Source: DATFQE01 sp963738205 (lineage in GTDB: Bacteria; Actinomycetota; Thermoleophilia; Gaiellales; Gaiellaceae). Taken from it: a stretch of DNA of 64,000 nt. Below the pieces are notes generated by a model, which was not told the origin of the DNA, did no database searches, and worked only from the letters and a program-made list of their open reading frames with translations. Below, in pieces: positions 25,092 to 33,820 of the stretch (position 1 is the first letter of the stretch; each line of letters opens with the position of its first letter). The position numbers and the translations under genes are program-made. The stretch is taken from assembly GCA_963738205.1 (NCBI GenBank), contig CAVTVQ010000006.1, positions 496,001 to 560,000 of the forward strand. The letters are read 5' to 3'.

Positions 25092-26327
25092 CTAGCGTAG
25101 CCTGCTCGGGACGCCTCGCACGACCGTCTCGGAAACCACCGGGCCACCCAGGTGGTAGGCGAGATAGCGCCAGTCGGGCGCGTCGAGTAGCAGCACGTCC
25201 GCGTCGTAACCAGGGGCCAGCCTGCCCTTCCGGTTTGCGCGTCCGAGCACGTGTGCCGCATTGACCGTGACGGCCGACAGTGCCTGAGCGGGTGAGAGCT
25301 GCAGCTGCGTCGCGGCGAGCGAGCAGACGACCGGCAGGCTCTCGCAGAACGCGCTGCCGGGGTTGAAGTCGGTCGCGAGCGCCACGGCCGCGCCGGCGTC
25401 CACGAGCTTGCGCGCGGGTGGCATCGGGCGCGCCAGGAAGAGCGCGCTCGCCGGCAGGAGCACGCCGACCACGTCGCCGGCCGCCAGCGCGCGCACGCCC
25501 TCGTCGCCCGTCGCCTCGAGGTGGTCGACCGAGCGGGCGCCGAGCTCGATCGCCAGCGGGATCGCCCCGGCCTCCGTGAACTGGTCGCCGTGCACGCGCA
25601 GCGCGAGGCCGGCCGCTCGGCACGCCTCGAGGTAGCGCCGTGCCTGCGCGGCGTCGAACGCACCCCGCTCCAGGAACACGTCAGCTGCCTCGGCGAGTCG
25701 TGCCGCCTCGGGCAGCACTTCGGCCAGCGCGAAGTCGAGGTAGGCGTCGGCGTCGTCGAACTCCGGCGGCACCGCGTGGGCGCCGAGCCACGTCGGTATC
25801 CCGCCCGCGTCGCGGATGACGCGGAGCGACGTCAGCTCGGTCTCGCGGTCGAGCCCGTAGCCGGACTTGGCCTCGAACGTCGTCGTGCCCGCGGCGAGCA
25901 TCCAGCTGCGATGTCGCGCGACGGCCGCGCGGAGCCCGTCCTCGCCCGCAGCGCGCGTGGCGCGGACGGTGGCGAGAATGCCGCCCCCAGCGGCATGCAG
26001 CTCCTCGTAGCTCGCGCCGGCCGCGCGGAGCGCGAACTCTTCGACGCGGTCGCCTCCGAAGCACGCGTGCGTGTGGCAGTCGACGAGGCCCGGGATGGCG
26101 CAGCGGCCCCGGCCGTCGAGCTCGTCGACGTCGTCGTCGAGGGGCCTGAGGTCGGCCATGGCGCCGACCGCCGCGATGCGGCCGCCCTCGCAGAGCAGGT
26201 AGGCGCGCTCGATCACCTCGACGTCGCCCAGCGCCGGCCCGCGCAGCGGCGCCTCGACGCCACGGGGCGTCGCGAGCTGCTCGAGGTCGCGGATCAGCAG
26301 GCGGCTCGCGCCGCCCTCGGCGCTCAT
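25092..26327 (-). CDS. hutI: Imidazolonepropionase
   Basis: 411-residue amidohydrolase, third step of histidine degradation (imidazolone propionate to formimidoylglutamate). Metal and active-site motifs: GLVDCHTHACFGGDRVEEF, AAGGGILATVRATRAA, KSGYGLDRETELTSLRVI, RVHGDQFTEAG, SVDHLEAT and ALATDFNPGSA. NAAHVLGRANRKGRLAPGYDADVLLL is the C-terminal amidohydrolase signature. The ATG at 26327 overlaps the hutU stop (ATGA), which decides the start. Confidence 0.96.
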   Translation of the reverse strand: MSAEGGASRLLIRDLEQLATPRGVEAPLRGPALGDVEVIERAYLLCEGGRIAAVGAMADLRPLDDDVDELDGRGRCAIPGLVDCHTHACFGGDRVEEFALRAAGASYEELHAAGGGILATVRATRAAGEDGLRAAVARHRSWMLAAGTTTFEAKSGYGLDRETELTSLRVIRDAGGIPTWLGAHAVPPEFDDADAYLDFALAEVLPEAARLAEAADVFLERGAFDAAQARRYLEACRAAGLALRVHGDQFTEAGAIPLAIELGARSVDHLEATGDEGVRALAAGDVVGVLLPASALFLARPMPPARKLVDAGAAVALATDFNPGSAFCESLPVVCSLAATQLQLSPAQALSAVTVNAAHVLGRANRKGRLAPGYDADVLLLDAPDWRYLAYHLGGPVVSETVVRGVPSRLR

Positions 26328-28036
26328 GCAGCGTCGCTCGGCACGGTCGGCAGCTCGAGGCCCCCCGCGCGGGCCGCCGCGAGAGCGTCGTCGTAGCCGG
26401 CGTCCGCGTGACGGAGCACGCCCGTCGCCGGGTCGGCGGTGAGCACGCGCTCGAGGCGCTCGGCCATCTCGTCGCTGCCGTCGGCGACGACGACCATGCC
26501 GGCGTGGATCGAGTTGCCGATTCCGACGCCCCCGCCGTGGTGGACGCTCACCCACGTCGCACCGGCGGCCACGTTCACCAGCGCATTGAGCACCGGCCAG
26601 TCGGCGATCGCATCGGAGCCGTCTCGCATCGCCTCCGTCTCGCGGTACGGGGACGCCACCGAGCCGGCGTCGAGATGGTCGCGGCCGATCGCGACCGGCG
26701 CCTTGACCGCGCCCGAGCGAACGAGCTCGTTGATCGCCAGGCCCGCGCGGGCGCGATCGCCGAGGCCGAGCCAGCAGATCCGGGCCGGGAGCCCCTGGAA
26801 CGCCACTCGTTCGGGAGCGAGCTCGAGCCAGCGCTGGAGCAGCGCGTCGTCCGGGAAGAGCGAGCGGAGGGCCTCGTCGATAGCGGCGATGTCGGAGGGC
26901 TCGCCCGAGAGTGCGGCCCACCGGAACGGCCCCACACCGCGGCAGAAGAGCGGGCGGATATAGGCCGGGACGAAGCCCGGGTATGTGAAGGCGTCCGTTA
27001 CGCCCGCCTCATGCGCCTCCCCTCTGAGATTGTTGCCATAATCGAAAACATAGCTCCCGCGCCGGACGTACTCGAGCAGGCCTTCGACGTGGCGGGCGAT
27101 CGACTCGCGTGCCCGCCGCAGGTACTCGTCCGGATCGGTCGAGCGGAGCTCCGCGGCGGCCGAGACCGAGAGGCCCGCGGGCACGTAGCCGGTCAGCGGG
27201 TCGTGCGCGGCGGTCTGGTCGGTGACGAGGTCGAACGACTCGCCGCGACGCGCGAGTTCCGGCACGACGTCGGCGGCATTCCCGAGCAGCCCGACCGACA
27301 GCGGGCGTCCCTCGGACGCGGCCGACCGCACTCGAGCCAGCGCGTCGTCGAGCGACTCAGCCGCCTCGTCGAGGTAGCGCGTCTCCAGCCGCCGCTCGAT
27401 CCGGTGCGGGTCGACCTCGACGCAGAGGATCGCGGCGCCCGCCAGCGTGGCCGCGAGCGGCTGGGCCCCGCCCATCCCGCCGAGGCCGGCGGTCAGGATC
27501 GTCCGCCCGCTCAGGTCGGCCGAGCCGTAGTGGCGCTCGCCGGCCGCAGCGAACGTCTGGTAGGTGCCCTGGAGGATGCCCTGCGTGCCGATGTAGATCC
27601 AGCTGCCGGCGGTCATCTGCCCGAACATCGTCAGCCCCTCCGCCTCGAGCCGCCGGAACTCGTCCCAGTTCGCCCAGCGCGGCACGAGCAGCGAGTTGGC
27701 GATCAGCACGCGGGGCGCCCCAGGCCAAGTGCGGAGAACACCCACGGGCTTGCCGCTCTGGACGAGCAGCGTCTCGTCGTCGCCGAGCGTGAGCAGCGTC
27801 CGGACGATGGCGCGAAGCGCGTCGTGGTTGCGCGCCGCCTTGCCGGAGCCGCCGTAGACGACGAGCTCCTCCGGCCGCTCGGCGACCTCCGGATCGAGGT
27901 TGTTGAGCAGCATCCGCAGCGGCGCCTCCGTCGACCAGGAGCGCGCGTTCAGCTGGGTTCCGCGAGGCGCCCGGATCGAGCCGAGGTCGCCGCAGAGCTG
28001 CTCGACGACGGCGTCGAGCGTCCGTGTCGCGCTCAC
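26324..28036 (-). CDS. hutU: Urocanate hydratase
   Basis: 570-residue NAD-dependent enzyme, second step of histidine degradation. Conserved: LVVYGGSGKAARNHDALRAI, VLIANSLLVPRWANWDEF, MTAGSWIYIGTQGILQGTYQTF, TAGLGGMGGAQPLAATLAGA (NAD loop), DQTAAHDPLTGYVPAG, YGNNLRGEAHEAG, GARICWLGLGDR and VHHGGGVGIGNSIHAGMVVVADG. The GTG at 28036 overlaps the stop of the 86-residue membrane-protein gene. Length and motifs are complete. Confidence 0.97.
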   Translation of the reverse strand: MSATRTLDAVVEQLCGDLGSIRAPRGTQLNARSWSTEAPLRMLLNNLDPEVAERPEELVVYGGSGKAARNHDALRAIVRTLLTLGDDETLLVQSGKPVGVLRTWPGAPRVLIANSLLVPRWANWDEFRRLEAEGLTMFGQMTAGSWIYIGTQGILQGTYQTFAAAGERHYGSADLSGRTILTAGLGGMGGAQPLAATLAGAAILCVEVDPHRIERRLETRYLDEAAESLDDALARVRSAASEGRPLSVGLLGNAADVVPELARRGESFDLVTDQTAAHDPLTGYVPAGLSVSAAAELRSTDPDEYLRRARESIARHVEGLLEYVRRGSYVFDYGNNLRGEAHEAGVTDAFTYPGFVPAYIRPLFCRGVGPFRWAALSGEPSDIAAIDEALRSLFPDDALLQRWLELAPERVAFQGLPARICWLGLGDRARAGLAINELVRSGAVKAPVAIGRDHLDAGSVASPYRETEAMRDGSDAIADWPVLNALVNVAAGATWVSVHHGGGVGIGNSIHAGMVVVADGSDEMAERLERVLTADPATGVLRHADAGYDDALAAARAGGLELPTVPSDAA

Positions 28037-28293
28037 GAGGCCTTCCGCTCCTCACGGCGTCGCTGCTCGCGCTTCGCGCGCGAGAGGCTCAGCCACGTCC
28101 AGCCCGTCGCGAGGAGGAAGGCGAACACCGCGCCGATTGCAGCCCGATCGGCGCTCTGCCCGGTTGCAAGGAGGAACACGAAGCCGAGCGCGGCCAACGC
28201 CGCGTAGAAGAGCGCACTCGTCCGGAACGGGCGTGACGGGAGCCCGGGCTTGCCCGCGAAGATCGAGTCCCGGCGCCGACCGTTCTCGCTCAT
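28033..28293 (-). CDS. Small membrane protein embedded between hutH and hutU
   Basis: 86 residues: a basic N-terminus, two membrane helices (ALFYAALAALGFVFLLATG and AAIGAVFAFLLATGWTWL) and a highly basic tail (RAKREQRRREERKAS). It overlaps hutH upstream (ATGA) and hutU downstream (GTGA), so it is translationally locked into the operon. No family recognised. It is too small for a known histidine or urocanate permease, but an accessory role in uptake or membrane tethering is conceivable. Confidence 0.7.
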   Translation of the reverse strand: MSENGRRRDSIFAGKPGLPSRPFRTSALFYAALAALGFVFLLATGQSADRAAIGAVFAFLLATGWTWLSLSRAKREQRRREERKAS

Positions 28294-29834
28294 GCGAGCG
28301 CCCCCACCTCGGCCTCGACCGCGCCGCCGAGCGATCCGTCGCGGATCGCCGTCGCGACCGCCTCGATGTCGCCGCTGAGCGGGCGGTCGTCGCCGAGCCT
28401 CGGCGACAACCCGCGGACGGCGTCGTGCGCGGCCCTGACGCCGACGCCTGGAGCGAGCGGTGCGAGGAACTCGACCGCCTGCGCTCCGGCGAGCAGCTCG
28501 ATCGCGAGCGCGCGCTCGGCGTTCGCGAGCACCTGCCAGGCCTTGAGGCCGGCCGCGTTTCCCATCGAGACGTGGTCCTCCTGGCCTGCGCTCGTGGGGA
28601 TCGAGTCCACGCTCGCCGGGTGGCACAGCGTCTTGGCCTCGCTGACGAGCGCTGCCGCCACGTACTGGGGGATCATGAAGCCGGAGTTGAGGCCCCCGTC
28701 GGTGGTCAGGAAGGCAGGCAACCCGTCCGAGAGCGCCGGGTTGACGAGCCGCTCGATCCGGCGCTCGGAGATGTTCGCCAGCTCGGAGACAGCCATCGCG
28801 AGCACGTCCAGCGCAAACGCGACCGGCTGGCCGTGGAAGTTGCCGTTGGATACCAGCTCGCCGCGCTCGGGCAGCACGAGCGGGTTGTCCGTCGCCGCGT
28901 TCAGCTCGACACCCACCGTTCGGTCGACGTACGCGAGCAGGTCACGCGCGGCCCCGTGCACCTGGGGAGCGCACCGCAGCGAGTAGGCGTCCTGCACCTT
29001 GTCGCACCAGCGGTGCGCGTCCATGATCGCCGAGCCCTCGAGCAGGAGCAGCACGTTCCGCGCAGCGGCGGCCTGGCCGGGCAGCGGGCGAAGCGCCTGC
29101 ACCTCGGGCCCGAAGGCGACGCGCGATCCCTGCAGCGCTTCCAGCGACAGCGCGCACGCGATGTCCGCCGCCACAGCGAGGCGGCGCGCGCGCAGGACGC
29201 CCAGGGCGCCGAACGCCGCCATGAACTGCGTCCCGTTGATGAGCGAGAGGCCCTCCTTGGACTCGAGGCGGATCGGGGTGAGACCAACGCGGTCGAGCGC
29301 CTCAGCGCCCGGCAGCAGCTCACCGCCGACCTCGGCCTCCCCTTCGCCGACGAGCGGCAGCGCCAGGTGCGCGAGCGGCGCGAGATCGCCGCTGGCGCCG
29401 ACCGAGCCCCGACTGGGCACACGGGGAAGCACCCCACGGTTGAGGCACTCGATCAGGAGCTCGGCCGTCTCGACACGTGCGCCCGAGTAGCCCTTGGCCA
29501 GCGTGTTGGCGCGCAGCAGGAGCGCCCCGCGCACGATCTCGGGCGGATACGGCTCCCCAACACCGCATGCGTGGCTGCGGAGAAGCCGCAGCTGCAGCTC
29601 GGCGGTCAGCTCCTCCGGGATGTCGCTCGACACGAAGCGGCCGAAGCCCGTGTTGACGCCGTACGTGTGGTGGCCGTCGTTGTGGGCGACCTGCTCGACG
29701 AGCGTCCGTGCGGTCACCATCCGCTCGCGCGCGCTGTCGGCAAGCGCCGCCCACCCGCCCTTCACGGCGATCTCCCAGACGTCGGCGATGGTCAGGTCGT
29801 CGCCGGTCAGGCCAATCGCCGTGCGCTGAGCCAC
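28290..29834 (-). CDS. hutH: Histidine ammonia-lyase
   Basis: 514 residues; deaminates histidine to urocanate. The MIO prosthetic group forms from the ASG in VGASGDLAPLAHLALPLVGEGEA. Other signatures: YGVNTGFGRFVS, NGTQFMAAFGAL, ATDNPLV, SNGNFHGQPVAFALD, PAFLTTDGGLNSGFMIPQYVAAALVSE and SAGQEDHVSMG. All catalytic regions look intact. The GTG start at 29834 lies 37 nt after the ftcD stop, so ftcD-hutH-orf86-hutU-hutI form one operon. Confidence 0.97.
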   Translation of the reverse strand: MAQRTAIGLTGDDLTIADVWEIAVKGGWAALADSARERMVTARTLVEQVAHNDGHHTYGVNTGFGRFVSSDIPEELTAELQLRLLRSHACGVGEPYPPEIVRGALLLRANTLAKGYSGARVETAELLIECLNRGVLPRVPSRGSVGASGDLAPLAHLALPLVGEGEAEVGGELLPGAEALDRVGLTPIRLESKEGLSLINGTQFMAAFGALGVLRARRLAVAADIACALSLEALQGSRVAFGPEVQALRPLPGQAAAARNVLLLLEGSAIMDAHRWCDKVQDAYSLRCAPQVHGAARDLLAYVDRTVGVELNAATDNPLVLPERGELVSNGNFHGQPVAFALDVLAMAVSELANISERRIERLVNPALSDGLPAFLTTDGGLNSGFMIPQYVAAALVSEAKTLCHPASVDSIPTSAGQEDHVSMGNAAGLKAWQVLANAERALAIELLAGAQAVEFLAPLAPGVGVRAAHDAVRGLSPRLGDDRPLSGDIEAVATAIRDGSLGGAVEAEVGALA

Positions 29835-29870
29835 GCGCTGAGTCTAGCCCTGCGGCGGTGCGGTTCCCGC

Positions 29871-30761
29871 CTACCGGTCGCGCTCGAGCAGCCTCAGCTC
29901 GAGGACATGCGAGGCGTCGAATCCGGCGATCCGGAGCTGCGCGCCCGCCGCCGCGGCTGCCGCGCCCGCCGGCATCAGACCGACGAGCTCGGCGCCGGCG
30001 ACCCGTGCGCCGCGGGCGGCCGCCTCCGTCTCGATTCGGGCGACGATCTCGTGCAACGCAGCCGCCTCCCAGTCCTCGACGTTCATGCTCACCTGGACGC
30101 GTCCGGCCCGAGGGAGCTCAAGCCCGAGCGCGCGCACTCCCGGGAACCCGCCGTCGCGCTCGCGGACGACCGCGGCGATCTCGCGCGCGACGCCGAGGTC
30201 GGCGTCGACGAGGTCGACGTTGAACGCGATCAGCGGCCGGCGCGCGCCGACGATCACGCCGCCGGCCCGCTCGTCCAGCCGGGCAGGGCCGAAGTCGGGC
30301 ACCAGCTCCCCGCTCTCGAGCCTGCGGGCCAGCTCGGCCGTGCCGCCGCGGCGGAAGAACGCCGGGCCGCGGCCGGGAGCCAGCTCGCCGTACAGGAACA
30401 CCGGCAGCGAGAGCTCGTCGACCGATCCGCTCTGCCACACGCCGGGCAGCGGCGCGGGCCCGCTCCAGGTCGCCGGGCTCGATCGGCACGACCGGCACGA
30501 CGTCCGCAGCGCCGATCCGCGGGTGCGCGCCCTCGTGGCGGCGCAGGTCGATCCGCTCGCGCGCCACGGCGACGCCGGCGACGAGCGCGTCACGATCGCG
30601 CCGTCGTCGCCGACGAGCGTGAAGACCGACCGGTTGTGGTCTGCATCGGTGTGGACGTCGAGCAGCTCCGCGCGCTCGGCAAGCGCGGTTCCGAGCGCGT
30701 CGATCGTCGCCGCGTCCCGCCCCTCTGAGAAGTTCGGCACCGCCTCCAAGGGCATCGGCAT
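29871..30761 (-). CDS. ftcD: Glutamate formimidoyltransferase, with two compensating frameshifts
   Basis: Transfers the formimino group of N-formimidoyl-glutamate to tetrahydrofolate, last step of this hut pathway. The N-terminus (AVPNFSEGRDAATIDAL ... LDVHTDADHNRSVFTLVGD) and C-terminus (NVDLVDADLGVAREIAAVVRERDGG) are in one frame. The middle reads correctly only in another frame (DALVAGVAVARERIDLRRHEGAHPRIGAADVVPVVPI). Comparing frames, one C is missing near 30587 and one T is extra near 30421. The two cancel, so the open frame survives with a garbled ~55-residue segment. The cyclodeaminase half is absent, as in other formiminotransferase-only forms. Confidence 0.85.
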   Translation of the reverse strand: MPMPLEAVPNFSEGRDAATIDALGTALAERAELLDVHTDADHNRSVFTLVGDDGAIVTRSSPASPWRASGSTCAATRARTRGSALRTSCRSCRSSPATWSGPAPLPGVWQSGSVDELSLPVFLYGELAPGRGPAFFRRGGTAELARRLESGELVPDFGPARLDERAGGVIVGARRPLIAFNVDLVDADLGVAREIAAVVRERDGGFPGVRALGLELPRAGRVQVSMNVEDWEAAALHEIVARIETEAAARGARVAGAELVGLMPAGAAAAAAGAQLRIAGFDASHVLELRLLERDR

Positions 30762-30779
30762 GGCCGTACTCTAGGAGCC

Positions 30780-31380
30780 GTGAAGGCGTACTACGACGCG
30801 CGCGCCCCGGAGTACGACGACTGGTTCCACGGCGTCGGCCGCTACGCCGAGCGAGACAGGCCCGGATGGGACGAGGACCTTGCGGGACTGGTCGCAGACG
30901 CTCGAGTCCCTCCCGCCCGCGACGGACTCTCGACGTCGCCTGCGGCACGGGCTTCCTGAGCCGTCACCTCCCCGGCGAGCTCACGTGTCTCGACCAGAGC
31001 GCCCGGATGCTCGAGATCGCGGCCGAGCGGGTCCCGCACGCCACGACGGTGCAGGCGGACGCGATCCCGCTGCCGTTTCCCGACGAGTCTTTCGAGCGGC
31101 TGTTCACCGGCCACTTCTACGGCCACCTCGAGGAGGCCGACCGCGTGGCCTTCCTCGCGGAGGCCCGGCGGGTCGCGGACGAGCTCGTGGTGGTGGACTC
31201 GTCGCAGGCGCATTCGCCGGTGGCCGGAGGAGTGGCAGCCGCGCGTGCTCAACGACGGCTCCGAGCTGGGAGGTCTACAAGCGCTTCTTCACGGGCGCCG
31301 GGCTCGCTGCGGAGCTCGGCGGCGGCGGCGAGGTCCTGCACGAGGGGCGCTGGTTCGTGGTCGTTCGCGCGCCCGCGTGA
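30780..31380 (+). pseudogene. SAM-dependent methyltransferase (class I), frameshifted
   Basis: Reading begins at a GTG after AGGAGCC: VKAYYDARAPEYDDWFHGVGRYAERD. After ~50 codons the frame shifts (near 30930) to TLDVACGTGFLSRHLPGELTCLDQSARMLEIAAERV, the SAM motif, then ADAIPLPFPDESFERLFTGHFYGHLEEADRVAFLAEARRV. A second shift near 31235 restores the C-terminus WEVYKRFFTGAGLAAELGGGGEVLHEGRWFVVVRAPA. All parts of a small UbiE-like methyltransferase are present, so I favour sequence error over decay. It is divergent from ftcD, with starts only 18 bp apart. Substrate unknown. Confidence 0.72.
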
Positions 31381-32012
31381 CGCGCCGGCGGAGCTCGTAC
31401 CGCTCGCTCGCCTCGCTCCAGCGCGACCTCCGGGTGTGCCGGGCCTGCGTCGAGGCCGGCTACCCGCTCGAGTCGTGGCCGGTGATCGCCGCGCGCTCCG
31501 GCCAACGCGCGTACCTGTACGGCCAGGCGCCCGGCGCCGTCGAGGGCCTCGAGCGCCGGCCCATGGCGCGGCCGCGCGGGCCGCACGCTCCGACGCTGGC
31601 TCGAGCTCGACGAGGACGACGTTCTACCGCGACCTTCTACTGCGCCTCGGTGACGCGCTGCTATCCGGGCAAGGCGGCCTCCGGCCGCGGGGACCGGACG
31701 CCGACGACGCCCGAGCAGGAGCTCTGCGCGTTCTGGCGACGCTGGGAGCTGGCGCTCCTCCGCCCGCGCCTGGTCGTCACCGTCGGCGGGCTCGCCGCTC
31801 GCCGCCTGCTGGGGCTGACGAGCGTCAGCGAGTTCGTCGGCAAGAGCTACATGCTCGGCGACGCGATCGCGATCCCGCTCCCCCACCCGTCGGGTGCGAG
31901 CGGCTGGCTCAACGACCCGGCGAACCGCGCGCGGCTCGGGCAAGGCGCTGACGCACGTCCGGCGCGAGCTCGTCCGGCTCGCGAGCTCCGGGAGCCGGAA
32001 CAGCACGACTAG
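31377..32012 (+). pseudogene. Uracil-DNA glycosylase superfamily protein, frameshifted
   Basis: Likely a type 4/5 UDG-like glycosylase. SLASLQRDLRVCRACVEAGYPLES carries the first two Cys of an Fe-S site. LYGQAPGAVEGLERRP is the active-site loop, then in another frame GRAGRTLRRWLELDEDD, then FYCASVTRCYPGKAASGRGDRTP, LVVTVGGLAARRLLG and LPHPSGASGWLNDPANRA. Shifts are needed near 31575-31625 and around 31935-31985. The GTG at 31377 overlaps the methyltransferase stop (GTGA). The motif content is complete despite the breaks. Confidence 0.7.
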
Positions 32013-32032
32013 ACTCGACGTTGTTGCAAGAA

Positions 32033-33820
32033 GTGCAGCAAACACCGCTTTACCGGCGACACGTTTGCCCGCCTGCTCGGCTTCCTGCGGCCGTACCGCT
32101 GGTCGCTGGCGATCTCGATCGTGCTCGCGGTCGCCTCGCAGGCGGCGACGATCGGGCTCGTGCTCGTGACCGGCAGCGTGATCGACCGCGCGATCGTCGC
32201 CGCAGCAGCGGGACGAGCTGTGGACGCTGATCTGGATCGTCGTCGGGCTCGGGATCGTCAAGGCGCTGCTGATGGTCGGCCGCCGCTTCATCTCGGGCTG
32301 GCAGGCGCTCGGCGTCGAGTTCGACATGCGGAACGCCCTCTACGCGCACCTCGTCCGCATGTCGTTCGGGTTCTACGACCGCCACCAGACCGGCCAGCTG
32401 ATGTCGCGCGCGACGGTCGACCTCCAGTCCGTCCGCTTCTTCCTCGGCTACGGCCTGATCTTCTTCTTCCAGCACGTGCTGACGATCGTCGGCGTCACCG
32501 CGGTGATGCTCTACCTGGACTGGCGGCTCGCGCTCGTCGCGCTCGCCGTCACGCCGCTGATCGTCGCGCTCGCCTACCGCTACAGCCACGTCTCGCACCC
32601 GATCCTCCGCGACGTCCAGCAGAAGATGGCGGACGTCGCGACCGTCGCCGAGGAGAACATCGTCGGCGTCCACGTCGTCAAGGCGTTCGCCCAGGAGGAC
32701 GCCGAGCAGCGCAAGTTCGCCGGCCGCTCGGAGGCGGTGTTCGAGCGGAGCGTCGACGCGAACCGCCAGCGCGCGCTCTACGTGCCGCTGCTGTCGTTCG
32801 TGCCGCTGCTCGCGCAGGCCGCGGTGCTGCTCGTCGGCGGCTGGATGGTCGTGCACGGAGCTCGCTCAGCGTCGGCGACTTCTTCGCGCTTCAACATCTT
32901 CGTGACCATGCTGATCATGCCGCTGCGCATGCTCGGCATGTGGATCGGGCAGGCGCAGCGGGCGACCGCCTCGGGCGAGCGGATCTTCGAGGTGCTCGAC
33001 GAGCCCGAGGAGGTCACCGACCGGCCCGGCGCCGATCGAGCTGCCGCCGCCGGCCCCGGCCGCGTCCGATTCGAGCGCGTCTCGTTCGGTTACGACCCCG
33101 AGCGCGCTCGTCCTCGACGGCGTCGACCTCGAGATCGAGCCCGGCCGCACCGTCGCGCTGATCGGGCACACGGGCTCGGGCAAGACGACGCTCGCGTCGC
33201 TGGTGCCGCGCTTCTACGACGTCACCGCCGGCCGCGTCGCGATCGACGGCGCACGACGTGCGCGACGTCACGCTCGACGTCGCTCCGCGCCGAGATCGGC
33301 GTCGTCGCCCAGGATCCGTTCCTCTTCTCGGCCACCGTGCGCGAGAACATCGCCTTCGGCGCGCCCTGGGCCGACGACGAGGAGGTCGAGCGCGCCGCGC
33401 GGCTCGCGCAGGCGCACGAGTTCATCGCCGAGCTGCCGAACGGCTACGAGACGGTGATCGGCGAGCGCGGGATCACGCTCTCGGGCGGCCAGCGCCAGCG
33501 GGTCGCGATCGCCCGCGCGCTGATCCTCGACCCGCGGGTGCTGATCCTCGACGACGCCACCGCGTCGGTGGACGCGACCACCGAGGCGCTGATCCGCGCG
33601 CGGCCTGCGCGAGGCGATGGAGGGCCGGACGACGCTGATCATCGCCCACCGCCTGTCGACGATCGCGCTCGCCGACGAGCTCGTCGTCCTCGACGGCGGC
33701 CGCGTCGCCGCACGAGGGACGCACGAAGAGCTGCTCGGCGACGAGCCTGGTCTACCGCGAGATCTACGAGCACGGCCTGCTCGAGCGCGAGTTCGCCGAG
33801 CGGGTGGAGGCGCGGGCATG
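32033..33820 (+). pseudogene. ABC exporter half-transporter 1 (TMD-NBD), multiple frameshifts
   Basis: A complete heterodimer-type ABC exporter can be pieced together. TM domain: FARLLGFLRPYRWSLAISIVLAVASQAATIGLVL, then FYDRHQTGQLMSRATVDLQSVRFFLGYGLIFFFQHVL, then the long in-frame stretch from 32272. NBD: VALIGHTGSGKTTLASL (Walker A), GVVAQDPFLFSATVRENIAFG (Q-loop), TLSGGQRQRVAIARALILDPRVLILDDATASVDATTEAL (signature and Walker B) and TLIIAHRLSTIALADELVVL (H-loop). Shifts are needed near 32057, 32206, 32858, 32889, 33030, 33055, 33106, 33250, 33275, 33604 and 33746. The substrate is unknown. The likely partner is the next gene. Confidence 0.72.
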
